Positions 37,552 to 46,666 of a stretch of 64,000 nucleotides of DNA are shown piece by piece. Below the pieces are notes generated by a model that was not told the origin of the DNA, made no database searches, and saw only the letters and a program-made list of their open reading frames with translations. This stretch comes from Bacillus inaquosorum KCTC 13429 (GTDB lineage: Bacteria; Bacillota; Bacilli; Bacillales; Bacillaceae), in NCBI RefSeq assembly GCF_000332645.1, contig NZ_AMXN01000007.1:157083-221082 (forward strand), read 5' to 3'. Both the position numbers and the translations under genes were made by a program. Numbering within the stretch: position 1 is the stretch's first letter; the number at the start of each line of letters is the position of its first letter.

Positions 37552-38027
37552 CAGCGGCTCACCTCCTGTATGGCTTTCTCAAATGACTCCCGAATATCAA
37601 AAATGGCTTTTTCCGCATCCTCAATATCCATTGCGTGAATATAAAGAATCGTCCTGTCATCGGAAATATCCATCACCAAGGTTCCCGGCGTTAACGTAAT
37701 GAGCAGTGACAGCAGGGTGATTTCCCAATCCTTCGTGAGCTCTGTTTTAAAAGCGAAAATGCCCGGTCTGATATTCAGTTTCGGCGATAGGACTGATTTC
37801 ATCACACTGACATTGGCAAGGTACAGTTCCTTTAAAAAAATCAAAAAGAGTTTGATAATAGAAAACATTTTCCATAGATAAAACTGGCGGGTAAAAAAGC
37901 GCCGGAAGAAAAAGAGAGAGAGCATTCCCAGAGCATAGCCTGTGATAAATCCTGCGGCGCTTGGATCATTGCTCAAGAACATCCAGCAAAATGCGAGAAA
38001 CACATTTAATAAAATTTGAAATGCCAT
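37551..38027 (-). CDS. mrpE: Na+/H+ antiporter subunit E
   Basis: 158 residues, two or three N-terminal spans (LLNVFLAFCWMFLSN..., GFITGYALGMLSLFFFR) and a cytoplasmic C-terminal domain with LTPGTLVMDISDDRTILYIHAMD, as in other MrpE proteins. Starts six bases after the mrpD stop. MrpE is the subunit whose loss impairs but often does not abolish antiport. Confidence 0.95.
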   Translation of the reverse strand: MAFQILLNVFLAFCWMFLSNDPSAAGFITGYALGMLSLFFFRRFFTRQFYLWKMFSIIKLFLIFLKELYLANVSVMKSVLSPKLNIRPGIFAFKTELTKDWEITLLSLLITLTPGTLVMDISDDRTILYIHAMDIEDAEKAIFDIRESFEKAIQEVSR

Positions 38028-38032
38028 GCGAT

Positions 38033-39514
38033 CTACTCCTTCAAAACAGCTTCAATATATTTTTCCGGATTCAGCAGCGTCTCGGCCGCTTGATCAACGT
38101 AAGGGGACACCCATTCTGTGCCCAAACCGAAGAGCAGAGACAGTAAGAGAAAAATAGCTGCCGGATAAAGAAGTCCTTTAGCTGTTCTATAATTTGGTTT
38201 TGGTGTTTCTTTTTCTTCGCCCCAAAACGCATGTATAAAGATCCTCAGCACAGAGTATAGTACGAGCAGACTCGAAAGCAGAATCAGCATGGAAATCGTA
38301 AATTCACCTTCCGCGAAGCCGCCCTCCGCAATTTTAAATTTGCCGACAAATCCGCTGAGAGGCGGGATGCCCGCAAGAGAAATAGCTGAAATGAAAAACA
38401 TCCATCCAAGAACAGGGTAGCGTTTGATCAGCCCGCCCATTTTATGCAGGCTCGCTGTTCCAGTCAGTGCGATCAGCGTGCCCGCCAGCATAAATAAAGC
38501 GCCTTTAATCAGCATATCGTGAATCAGGTAGTAAACTGCGCCTTGAATGGATGCAGGGGTATGAACTGCCACACCGAACAAAATCACGCCGACAGCGGTG
38601 ATAATGTTGTAGATCACAATTTTCATGACATCCGCATAAGCGAGTGAACCGATAACACCGAAAATCACAGTCAGTGCCGCCAGCCAAATCATCAGCTGAT
38701 GGGTAAAGGCTGTATCGTGAATAAAAATCAATGTGAAAACCCTCGTGATCGCATATAAACCGACTTTTGTCAGCAATGCGCCGAACAACGCGGAGATTGC
38801 CGCCGGAGGCGCGTAATAAGAGCCCGGAAGCCAAAAGTAGAGGGGGAAGATTCCGCCCTTCATACCGAATACAATCAGCAGCAGGACACCGATGACAGTA
38901 ATCAGGCCTGTTTGCCCGGATTCACTGATTTTGGCGCTTAAGTCCGCCATGTTCAACGTACCGGTTACAGCGTATAAAAAGCCGACACCGATGACAAACA
39001 TGGCCGACGACACGATATTAAACACAATATATTTAATGGACTCCCGCAGCTGAATTTTTGTGCCGCCTAATACAATCAGCATATAGGAAGCAATAAGCAG
39101 AAGCTCAAAAAATACGTACATATTAAATAAATCGCCTGTTAAAAACGCTCCGCTGACTCCTGCAAGCAAGAACTGCACGCCGGAGTAATAAAAGGAACGC
39201 TCCCGTTTTTCACCGACGGAACGGAAGGAATAAAGCCCAACCAATAAACCGATTACCGCTGTTGTGAGAACGAGCAGGCTGGCGAATTGGTCTGCGACGA
39301 GCACAATACCGTACGGCGCTTTCCAGCCGCCCAGACTGAGTGTCTGGATACCTTTTGTAAAGACAGTCTGTACGAGTATGCCGCTGATTACAATCCCGAT
39401 TGCCGATGCCGCAGTGCTGAAGATTCGCATGAGCATCAGATTCTTCGTCATGAAAATCAGCAGAATGGCCGACAGGAGCGGGATCAGGATTGGCAAAATA
39501 ACAAAATTATTCAT
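38033..39514 (-). CDS. mrpD: Na+/H+ antiporter subunit D
   Basis: Large polytopic subunit of 493 residues, related to NuoM/NuoN of respiratory complex I, with about 14 spans. Key ion-path residues are visible: the Glu in FFELLLIASYMLIVLG and the Lys in MKGGIFPLYFWLPGSYYAPPAAISALFGALLTKVGLY. The ATG at 39514 (MNNFVILP) matches known MrpD lengths. An in-frame ATG three codons earlier sits too close to the GGGG site. It overlaps mrpC by eight bases. Confidence 0.95.
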   Translation of the reverse strand: MNNFVILPILIPLLSAILLIFMTKNLMLMRIFSTAASAIGIVISGILVQTVFTKGIQTLSLGGWKAPYGIVLVADQFASLLVLTTAVIGLLVGLYSFRSVGEKRERSFYYSGVQFLLAGVSGAFLTGDLFNMYVFFELLLIASYMLIVLGGTKIQLRESIKYIVFNIVSSAMFVIGVGFLYAVTGTLNMADLSAKISESGQTGLITVIGVLLLIVFGMKGGIFPLYFWLPGSYYAPPAAISALFGALLTKVGLYAITRVFTLIFIHDTAFTHQLMIWLAALTVIFGVIGSLAYADVMKIVIYNIITAVGVILFGVAVHTPASIQGAVYYLIHDMLIKGALFMLAGTLIALTGTASLHKMGGLIKRYPVLGWMFFISAISLAGIPPLSGFVGKFKIAEGGFAEGEFTISMLILLSSLLVLYSVLRIFIHAFWGEEKETPKPNYRTAKGLLYPAAIFLLLSLLFGLGTEWVSPYVDQAAETLLNPEKYIEAVLKE

Positions 39515-39848
39515 GTTGATCATTTCCCCTCATTTGATCCATATCGTCCGATTTCAATTCCTGATAAGCCCTAAAGGCCATGACGAGGATGAATGATGTA
39601 ACGCCAAATGAAATGACAATTGCCGTCAAAATCAGGGCTTGTGGAAGCGGATCGACAAATGATTTGGCATGCTCGCTCAAAATCGGAGCGGCGCCTTTCT
39701 TTAATCCTCCCATAGTCAAAAGCATTAAATGAACGCCATGGCTTAACAGTGCTGTCCCGATAATGACGCGGAGCAGGCTTTTAGACAGCAGCAAATACGT
39801 AGCTGCCATAAAAATAATACCGGCTAAAACAGCCATTAAGATTTCCAT
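39507..39848 (-). CDS. mrpC: Na+/H+ antiporter subunit C
   Basis: Subunit of 113 residues with three spans, related to NuoK of complex I. The conserved pattern TALLSHGVHLMLLTMGGLKKG is present. The start codon overlaps the mrpB stop and the end overlaps mrpD, as in the compact mrp operon. Confidence 0.95.
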   Translation of the reverse strand: MEILMAVLAGIIFMAATYLLLSKSLLRVIIGTALLSHGVHLMLLTMGGLKKGAAPILSEHAKSFVDPLPQALILTAIVISFGVTSFILVMAFRAYQELKSDDMDQMRGNDQHE

Positions 39849-40279
39849 TATTCTTCCTCTCCAATCGTTTGAATAATGGTCATCGTAATGCCTACGACAA
39901 CTAGATAAACGCCTAAATCAAATATCGTCGCCGTGGCAAGCTCCGTTTTCCCAAGGATCGGCAGCTGAAAATATCCGAATGTATGGGTTAAAAAAGGAGC
40001 TCCGAAGACAAAGGAGCCAACGCCGGTTAATACAGCGAGCAGAAGTCCGGCTCCCGCGACATAAATGAAATTAACCGGCAAAATCGAACGCACGGTTTTT
40101 AAATCATATGCCAGCAGCAATAGAACGATGGAAGAGGACGTGATCAGCCCGCCGACAAAGCCTCCTCCAGGCGCGTTATGCCCTGATAAAAATAAATAGA
40201 AAGAGAAAAGCAAAATGATAAAGGATACAAGCTTTGTCACGGTTTGAAGAATTAAGTCATTTGTTTTTTGTTCATTCAC
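39848..40279 (-). CDS. mrpB: Na+/H+ antiporter subunit B
   Basis: Subunit of 143 residues with four spans and the MnhB motif GHNAPGGGFVGGLI. Overlaps mrpA by eight bases and mrpC by one. In Mrp systems this subunit complements the truncated MrpA C-terminal region. Confidence 0.95.
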   Translation of the reverse strand: MNEQKTNDLILQTVTKLVSFIILLFSFYLFLSGHNAPGGGFVGGLITSSSIVLLLLAYDLKTVRSILPVNFIYVAGAGLLLAVLTGVGSFVFGAPFLTHTFGYFQLPILGKTELATATIFDLGVYLVVVGITMTIIQTIGEEE

Positions 40280-42677
40280 CGCTTTTCCCCTCCTCTTTTA
40301 CTTTTGTTTTAATCATGCTGTAAATGCCAAGAGCGGCAATCGTCAGCACCGTTATTTCAAACATCGTATCAAAGCCCCTGAAATCAACGAGGATGACATT
40401 GACGACATTATCCCCTCCGCCGAGATCGTGGCTGTGTTTTGTGAAGAAGGATGCGATGCTGTCTTTTGTACGCTGGCTTGAAGATGCGATGCCGAGCAGA
40501 GTGACGATAATCCCGACGCCTAAAGAAATGATGAAATTCGTCATCCGGAATGTTCTCGTTTTCTTTTTCAGCCGCAGCTTCGGCAGATGGTAGAAACAAA
40601 GCAGAAACAGTGCGACAGAAATCGTTTCAATGACAAGCTGGGTCAATGCCAAGTCCGGCGCTCTGAAAATCACAAAAAACAATGCGAGCGTATAACCGAC
40701 AACACCGAGTGAAATAATCGCCGTCAGTCTTGATCTGGCAAAAACAGTCGCCGCTGTGCCGCTGATCATGACAAGCGTCAGAATAATTTCGTATACGCCG
40801 ATTTTAGCCATGCCTTCCGTTGTAAAGGAAAATCCGCCTTTGATGACAAAAGCTCCGCCCATCAGAATGATGAAACCAGCGAAGATGTACAGCAAATAAT
40901 CCCTTAAAAAGCCGGTCATATATTGTTTGGTGACTCGGTAAGACCCTTTTTCCATCAGAGTCACAAGCTTGTCGTATAACCGATTGAGTGTGAGCTTCGA
41001 AGGAAATAGCTTATAGATTCCCTTCCACTTATTCATCGTCAAATATCCAATGGTGCCGATAACAATAATTCCTGCAGTCATCAGCACTTCCGTATTCAGC
41101 CCATGCCATTGCGAAATGTGAACATGGAATTTCTCATGGCTGTCCAGCAGTGTCGGATAGATCGAGTTCATCGCCGGCTCAATCAAGCTGTAGGACAGGA
41201 TATTCGGGAAAAAGAAGAGACTGACAGCGAACGCGACCAGAATGACAGGAGATACGAGCATGCCAGCCGGCGCTTCGTGAGCCTGTTTTTCAAGCTGCTC
41301 AGGCTGGTAATTTCCCCTGAACGTTTTAAACAGCAATTTCATGCTGTAGATAAATGTAAATACGCTTCCGATCCAGGCGAGAACAGGAAATAAAGCGCCC
41401 CATGTCTGCACGTTGAACAGATCGAAATGTGTTACGCGAAGCATGCTTGTGAAAAACATTTCCTTACTCAAAAATCCGTTAAACGGCGGAAGTCCGGCCA
41501 TTGAAAATGTCCCGATTAAGGAAATGGTAAATGTAATCGGCATAATCGCCATCAGGCCGCCGAGCTTCCGGATGTCCCGAGTGCCTGTTTCGTGATCGAT
41601 AATCCCGACTGCCATGAACAAGCTTCCTTTAAAGGTAGCGTGGTTGATTAAATGGAAAATGGCAGCCATGGCGGCAACTGTATAATATTCTGTATGGCCG
41701 TAATGAAGAGCTGCGGCACTGACCCCAAGCATGGAGATGACCATACCGAGCTGGCTGACGGTTGAAAACGCCAAAATCGATTTTAAATCAGTTTGTTTCA
41801 CGGCATGGAATGAACCCCATACCATCGTAAAGAGCCCAACGAGGGAAACGATCCAAAACCACTGAGCTGAAAAGGCGAAAATAGGACTGAATCTCGCAAT
41901 TACATAAATGCCGGCTTTCACCATAGTAGCTGAATGGAGATATGCGCTGACAGGCGTTGGAGCTTCCATCGCATCAGGCAGCCAGATATAAAAAGGGAAT
42001 TGCGCGGACTTTGTAAATGCCCCTAATAAAATGAGAATCATAGCTGGGATAAACAAGTCGTGTCCGGCAATTAATTGAACCTGATGAATCATCTCTCTAA
42101 TACTGAAGGAATCTGTTATCAGATAAAGGAGAATAAATCCGCCGAGCATACACAGCCCGCCGCTGACCGTAATCAAAAGTGATTTGGCAGCGCCGTAGCG
42201 CGACTTTTCACGCTTATACCAATATCCGATCAGCAAGAAGGATGAAAGGCTTGTCAGTTCCCAAAACATATAGAGGACCATGACATTGTCTACAAGAACG
42301 ACACCGAGCATCGCACCCATGAACATCAATAAATAGACATAAAAGGGCCCGAGCTGTTCTTTTTCTTTCGATAAATAAAAAATGCTGTAAAGAGTGACCA
42401 AAGAGCCGATGCCTGTGATCAGCAAGGCGAATAACAATCCGAGACCGTCTATATAAACGGTAAAGTTAATGCCAAGTGAAGGAATCCACTCCAATACCGA
42501 CCGCAGTGTTTCTCCCGATTGTGTCATCCTGATCATTGGGAGAAAGTATATAAACAGCAAGACGGGCAGGATCAACACAAACCAGCCCGTGTGCACTCTT
42601 TTTGCGTATTTTGCCAAGAAGGGAATGATAATGGCAAATAAAAAAGGCGATAAAATAGCAAAATGTAAGAGCTGCAA
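40272..42677 (-). CDS. mrpA: Na+/H+ antiporter subunit A
   Basis: Largest subunit, 801 residues, related to NuoL with an extra C-terminal region resembling NuoJ. Some 20 spans. The ion-path acidic residue is in MFWELTSLSSFLLIGYWY, and the lysine/histidine region in TKSAQFPFYIWLPDAMEAPTPVSAYLHSATMVKAGIYV. The start is TTG at 42677, nine bases after GGAGG. A minus-strand TATAAT (42756-42761) lies about 80 bases upstream and is the probable promoter -10 of the seven-gene operon. Confidence 0.95.
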   Translation of the reverse strand: MQLLHFAILSPFLFAIIIPFLAKYAKRVHTGWFVLILPVLLFIYFLPMIRMTQSGETLRSVLEWIPSLGINFTVYIDGLGLLFALLITGIGSLVTLYSIFYLSKEKEQLGPFYVYLLMFMGAMLGVVLVDNVMVLYMFWELTSLSSFLLIGYWYKREKSRYGAAKSLLITVSGGLCMLGGFILLYLITDSFSIREMIHQVQLIAGHDLFIPAMILILLGAFTKSAQFPFYIWLPDAMEAPTPVSAYLHSATMVKAGIYVIARFSPIFAFSAQWFWIVSLVGLFTMVWGSFHAVKQTDLKSILAFSTVSQLGMVISMLGVSAAALHYGHTEYYTVAAMAAIFHLINHATFKGSLFMAVGIIDHETGTRDIRKLGGLMAIMPITFTISLIGTFSMAGLPPFNGFLSKEMFFTSMLRVTHFDLFNVQTWGALFPVLAWIGSVFTFIYSMKLLFKTFRGNYQPEQLEKQAHEAPAGMLVSPVILVAFAVSLFFFPNILSYSLIEPAMNSIYPTLLDSHEKFHVHISQWHGLNTEVLMTAGIIVIGTIGYLTMNKWKGIYKLFPSKLTLNRLYDKLVTLMEKGSYRVTKQYMTGFLRDYLLYIFAGFIILMGGAFVIKGGFSFTTEGMAKIGVYEIILTLVMISGTAATVFARSRLTAIISLGVVGYTLALFFVIFRAPDLALTQLVIETISVALFLLCFYHLPKLRLKKKTRTFRMTNFIISLGVGIIVTLLGIASSSQRTKDSIASFFTKHSHDLGGGDNVVNVILVDFRGFDTMFEITVLTIAALGIYSMIKTKVKEEGKSGE

Positions 42678-42755
42678 AGATAAGACCTCCTTTTTCTCGT
42701 TCTCAATTAAAAAATGCGCTATGTATCAAATATACGGTCAAACGACCCAGTCCAA

Positions 42756-42761
42756 ATTATA
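42756..42761 (-). promoter_or_regulatory. Putative -10 of the mrp operon
   Basis: TATAAT on the minus strand in the 231-base gap between mrpA and yufS. The -35 region is poor by eye. A short inverted repeat GGTC/GACC (about 42737-42748) lies just downstream in the leader. Confidence 0.5.
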
Positions 42762-42908
42762 TCGCACTTTTTTGGAAGCCGCCATGCTTCGAACTGCTGC
42801 AATAGGTTTTTATGAGTTCCTTTGACCTCAAAATAAGTCTAACAAAAATGATGTTATTTGTATATTTAAAATCAATCCTGATCAAGCTGAATGTAAGGAG
42901 CTGATCAT

Positions 42909-43121
42909 GTGAAGAGCAAGGTTCTGATGTGCTCAGGTTTATTCTGCTCAGTATTCACAGGGGCATTCATTTTGAATCAATATGACGGACGCAGCAGTGC
43001 GGCTATTGATGAGTGGGAGCTGTATTTATTGGAGCACCACCTTTCAGCCAGAATGAGTGAAATGGAATCAAAGGATCTGCCGTTCGGTCCCCGAGAGTAT
43101 ATTCGAATTGTGAACAGATAA
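42909..43121 (+). CDS. yufS: Small hypothetical protein YufS
   Basis: A 70-residue protein with a hydrophobic N-terminus (KVLMCSGLFCSVFTGAFIL), which may be a signal or anchor, and a polar tail containing YLLEHHLSARMSEMESKDLPFGPREY. No known role. The start is GTG at 42909, eight bases after AAGGAG. It is the only plus-strand gene between the mrp and maeN operons, and a shared terminator follows. Confidence 0.75.
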   Translation: MKSKVLMCSGLFCSVFTGAFILNQYDGRSSAAIDEWELYLLEHHLSARMSEMESKDLPFGPREYIRIVNR

Positions 43122-43155
43122 AAAAAGAGTTCCGCATATGACGGAACTCTTTTTC
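43122..43155. terminator. Shared terminator of yufS and maeN
   Basis: AAAAAGAGTTCCG pairs with CGGAACTCTTTTT around seven bases, giving T tails on both strands. Confidence 0.93.
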
Positions 43156-43158
43156 TGT

Positions 43159-44505
43159 TTATGAAGTGAAGAAACGAAGCAGAATTGTCGCGCAAATGAC
43201 TGTACCTGCACCGCCGAGACGGGTGGAAATTTGGGCGAATGGCATAAGGCCCATTCTTCCTGACGCTGATAAAATCGCAACATCACCTGTTCCGCCTAGA
43301 CCGCTGTGGCAGCAGGTAACAATGGCGGATTCAACCGGGTACATGTTCATCAGCTTGCCTACAAAATATCCAGAAGCAATCATCGCGACAACAACGGAAA
43401 TACAAATGATGACAAACGGAATAGAAATCACAGACGCCACGTCATCCAATGGAATAAAGAGGATGCCGAGACCAACCATCAGCGGCCAAGTAAAGCTGGA
43501 AGAAATAAACTTATAAAGCTGGTAAGCGCCATCTTCCATTTTTTTCGGAAGAACATTCGCATACTTGACAGCCGCCGCTGAAATAATCATTAAGATCGCG
43601 CCCGGGATGAAGATGAATTTCTCCAATAACCCGCCGAAGATAAAGAATGTACACGCGAGCAGAACACCGGCTCCCATCAGTTTAAAATCAATTTTGGCTT
43701 CGGCTTCTTTTTGATTGAAAATCTCATTTGCTTTTTTAGATTTGACGAGACGGCCGTTTCCATTTAGGTCTGGACGTTTATCGCCAAGCTTTTTCATTAA
43801 GGCTGCACAGATGATAGCAAAAACGTTTCCGATAATAGCAGCAGGGACCAGCTGAGACACATACACATCAGCGGATGAACCGAGTATTTGTGAATAGGCG
43901 ATCGAGAGCGGCAAAATTCCTTCGCCTATGCCCCCGGCAATAATCGGAACAACGACAAAGAAAAAGGAATCGTAGGCACTGTAGCCAAAAATAAATCCGA
44001 CGAGTATGCCGGCCGCAACTGCTGCGATCGTTCCTGCAACCAGTGGAACAAACATTCTGATAAAACCCTGTATTAAAACAGTTCTGTTCATTCCGAGGAT
44101 ACTTCCCACAACAAGACAAGCGATATAGAAATAAAGGAAGTTAGATGTTTTCATCAGATTGGTTACAGCGTCTAAAGATGTTGAATTCAGCACATTGTAA
44201 AAGACTAAAAATGAAGGAACAAACAAAGATAAAATGGCAGGGCCGCCAATATCCTTCAATATCGGAATGCGCTGGCCAATGTCTCCAAGAAACACACCCA
44301 AAATCATAATGATGGCAAACCCGCCAAGCATATTTGCGGGCAGCTCATTGTAATAGGCTGCAAGAATAATAATAATAGCTAATACTGTGTATAATGGCAG
44401 AGGAATCACACCGATTTCCCAGGACCATATTTTTTGAAACAGGTTTTTCTCCTGTGTGACTTTTTGCTCAGGTGAAATTGTCCCCGTTTTTGGAATTGCT
44501 CCCAT
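43159..44505 (-). CDS. maeN: Na+/malate symporter
   Basis: Membrane carrier of 448 residues from the 2-hydroxycarboxylate transporter family, about 11 spans. The family hallmarks are the two Gly-Gly loops, IIAGGIGEGILPLSIAYS and TCCHSGLGGTGDVAILSAS. It imports malate with sodium. The ATG at 44505 follows GGGGGTG; a longer frame to 44520 has no site. MalR, encoded about 5 kb away in this window, is its known activator, and a cre-like box precedes it. Confidence 0.95.
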   Translation of the reverse strand: MGAIPKTGTISPEQKVTQEKNLFQKIWSWEIGVIPLPLYTVLAIIIILAAYYNELPANMLGGFAIIMILGVFLGDIGQRIPILKDIGGPAILSLFVPSFLVFYNVLNSTSLDAVTNLMKTSNFLYFYIACLVVGSILGMNRTVLIQGFIRMFVPLVAGTIAAVAAGILVGFIFGYSAYDSFFFVVVPIIAGGIGEGILPLSIAYSQILGSSADVYVSQLVPAAIIGNVFAIICAALMKKLGDKRPDLNGNGRLVKSKKANEIFNQKEAEAKIDFKLMGAGVLLACTFFIFGGLLEKFIFIPGAILMIISAAAVKYANVLPKKMEDGAYQLYKFISSSFTWPLMVGLGILFIPLDDVASVISIPFVIICISVVVAMIASGYFVGKLMNMYPVESAIVTCCHSGLGGTGDVAILSASGRMGLMPFAQISTRLGGAGTVICATILLRFFTS

Positions 44506-44542
44506 GTTATACACCCCCATGTATTGTTTGTTACAGTCTACA

Positions 44543-44556
44543 AGAAAGCGTTAACA
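44543..44556 (-). promoter_or_regulatory. cre-like site upstream of maeN
   Basis: On the minus strand TGTTAACGCTTTCT agrees with the CcpA consensus TGWAANCGNTNWCA at 12 of 14 positions and lies about 40 bases before the maeN start. It fits known catabolite control of malate uptake. Confidence 0.5.
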
Positions 44557-44619
44557 CTTCATATTTTTTTAAGTTAAAAAAGTGATAAACAACTAAATTA
44601 AGAGGGTCTTTTGGATTAG

Positions 44620-44653
44620 AAAAAATCCCCTGAGAAGCGTCTTCCCAAGGGAG
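44620..44653 (-). terminator. Terminator of the nup operon
   Basis: On the minus strand TCCCTTG pairs with CAGGGGA (one G-T) around the loop and is followed by six T, just after the nupQ stop. Confidence 0.75.
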
Positions 44654-44659
44654 AATGGT

Positions 44660-45619
44660 TTATCGTTTTCCTTTAATATAAGGCACACCATTGGCTTTTG
44701 GCGCATCAGCCCGCCCGATAAAGCCGGTTAAAGCGATAATCGTTAATACATAAGGCGCCATCAGCATATACACATTTGGTATGTCTTTAAAAAGAGGGAG
44801 CAGTGAGCCGATAATGCTTAAGCTTTGGGCGAATCCGAAAAACAGGGCGGCGCCCAGTGCTCCAATCGGATGCCATTTTCCGAATACAAGCGCTGCCAGG
44901 GCGATAAAGCCTTGCCCGGAGATGGTAGAGTGCGTGAAATCAAGCGCAATCGTGGAAGCATATACGCCGCCCCCGAGCCCGCCGAACAATCCGCTGATCA
45001 TCACGCCGATGTAGCGCATTTTATATACGTTGATTCCCATCGTATCCGCCGCCATCGGATGCTCTCCGACAGAACGGATGCGAAGGCCAAACGGTGTTTT
45101 GAACAAGAGAAACCAAGAAATAAAGGCCAGTGCAATGGCGAGAATAGACGTATAATAGACATCCGAAAAGAAGATCTTTCCCAATACGGGAATGTCGCTC
45201 AAGCCGGGAATATTCGTTTTATAAAAAGGCTCAGGGATTTTATCTGTCTGCGCTTTGCCGTAGATCAGTTTTATGATAAATAAAGTTGCCCCAAGCGCCA
45301 GCATGTTAATGGCGACGCCGCTGACTGTCTGATCGGCGCGAAACGAAATCGCCGCTGCCGCGTGAATCAGTGAGAACAGCGCGCCTGCTGCCATCGCGGC
45401 AAGAAGCGAAAGCCAAGGCGCGGCGGCACCCAATTCCGGACCTAGAAATAAATTAAATAACACGCTGGTGAACGCCCCGATAATCATGAGGCCTTCAAGG
45501 CCGATATTCACAACACCTGATCTCTCAGAAAACACGCCGCCGAGAGCAGTTAAAATAAGCGGGGCCGCATAGACGAGTGTGGCTGGGACAATAATGGATA
45601 AAATCTGCACAAAGTCCAC
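44660..45619 (-). CDS. nupQ: Guanosine ABC importer permease (YufQ)
   Basis: Permease of 319 residues with about nine spans and the BPD_transp_2 pattern of nucleoside importers (GGVFSERSGVVNIGLEGLMIIGAF, GINVYKMRYIGVMISGLFGGLGG). Its start follows the nupP stop by one base. It works with NupP as the membrane channel for guanosine, powered by NupO. Confidence 0.92.
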   Translation of the reverse strand: MDFVQILSIIVPATLVYAAPLILTALGGVFSERSGVVNIGLEGLMIIGAFTSVLFNLFLGPELGAAAPWLSLLAAMAAGALFSLIHAAAAISFRADQTVSGVAINMLALGATLFIIKLIYGKAQTDKIPEPFYKTNIPGLSDIPVLGKIFFSDVYYTSILAIALAFISWFLLFKTPFGLRIRSVGEHPMAADTMGINVYKMRYIGVMISGLFGGLGGGVYASTIALDFTHSTISGQGFIALAALVFGKWHPIGALGAALFFGFAQSLSIIGSLLPLFKDIPNVYMLMAPYVLTIIALTGFIGRADAPKANGVPYIKGKR

Positions 45620-46666
45620 TTAGTTCGCCCCCTTTTTCTTCAATTTGTCCATGACAAAACGAATCGCGTAGCTTGAAGCCACAAACAGAATGATAATGGC
45701 AATCACAATATCGACGACCTCTGATGGAACGCCGGATTCAATCGGCATATTTAAAGCGCCGATTTTCAGGCCGCCAAGCAGGCATGCCGCCAGCACAACT
45801 CCGACAGCTGTGTTCCCCCCGAGAAGAGCGACAGCGATACCGTCAAAGCCTACGCCGGTAAATGCGCCTTTCACGGCTGCGTATTCGAATGTCCCAAGAC
45901 CCTCCATGGCGCCGGCAAGCCCTGCAAAGGCACCTGAGATGAGCATGGAGGTCATGATATTCTTCCGTACGCTCATGCCCGCATATTGGGAAGCGTGCTG
46001 GTTGAATCCGACCGCCCGAAGTTCAAATCCCTTTGTTGTTTTGTTGATGATAAACCACATGACAACTGCTGCGAGAAGGGCGACGATGATCCCCCAATGC
46101 AGCCGTGAGTAATCGGTGATCTGTTCAAGAAACGGCGAGCGGAGGGAGGCGGATTCGTGAATTTTCTCCGTTTTATCCTGACGATCTGTCAAGACGTTTG
46201 AAATGATGTAATTGGTCATATGAAGCGCGATATAATTCATCATAATGGTGACAATGACCTCATGAACGTAGAAGCGCGCCTTCAAAACGCCGGGAATAAA
46301 ACCCCATAATCCTCCGGCAGCTGCCGCTGTAATCAGTGCAAGCGGCATATGAATATAAGCCGGTCCGTCAAATGCCGTCCCGACCCAAACCGCTGCTGTC
46401 CAGCCAACGAGCAGCTGCCCCTCGACGCCGATATTAAAGAGCCCGGTTCGGAATGCAAAGGCAACAGCCAATCCGGATAAAATATAAGGCGTAATTTGCC
46501 GGATGGTTTCTCCGACATAATAGATTTCTCCGAATATCCCATTCCACAAAGCCGAATAGCCGCTGATCACACTGTATCCGCTCGCAAGCATAATCAGCGC
46601 GCCGGCCGCAAGACCGAGGATGATTGCAATGAGCGGCACGAGTAAATGAGAGAGTCGTTTAACCAT
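45620..46666 (-). CDS. nupP: Guanosine ABC importer permease (YufP)
   Basis: Permease of 348 residues, first of the two membrane subunits. The characteristic FAFRTGLFNIGVEGQLLVGW and GFNQHASQYAGMSVRKNIMTSMLISGAFAGLAGAMEGLG segments are present. Its first eight bases overlap the end of nupO, so the two are translationally coupled. Confidence 0.92.
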   Translation of the reverse strand: MVKRLSHLLVPLIAIILGLAAGALIMLASGYSVISGYSALWNGIFGEIYYVGETIRQITPYILSGLAVAFAFRTGLFNIGVEGQLLVGWTAAVWVGTAFDGPAYIHMPLALITAAAAGGLWGFIPGVLKARFYVHEVIVTIMMNYIALHMTNYIISNVLTDRQDKTEKIHESASLRSPFLEQITDYSRLHWGIIVALLAAVVMWFIINKTTKGFELRAVGFNQHASQYAGMSVRKNIMTSMLISGAFAGLAGAMEGLGTFEYAAVKGAFTGVGFDGIAVALLGGNTAVGVVLAACLLGGLKIGALNMPIESGVPSEVVDIVIAIIILFVASSYAIRFVMDKLKKKGAN

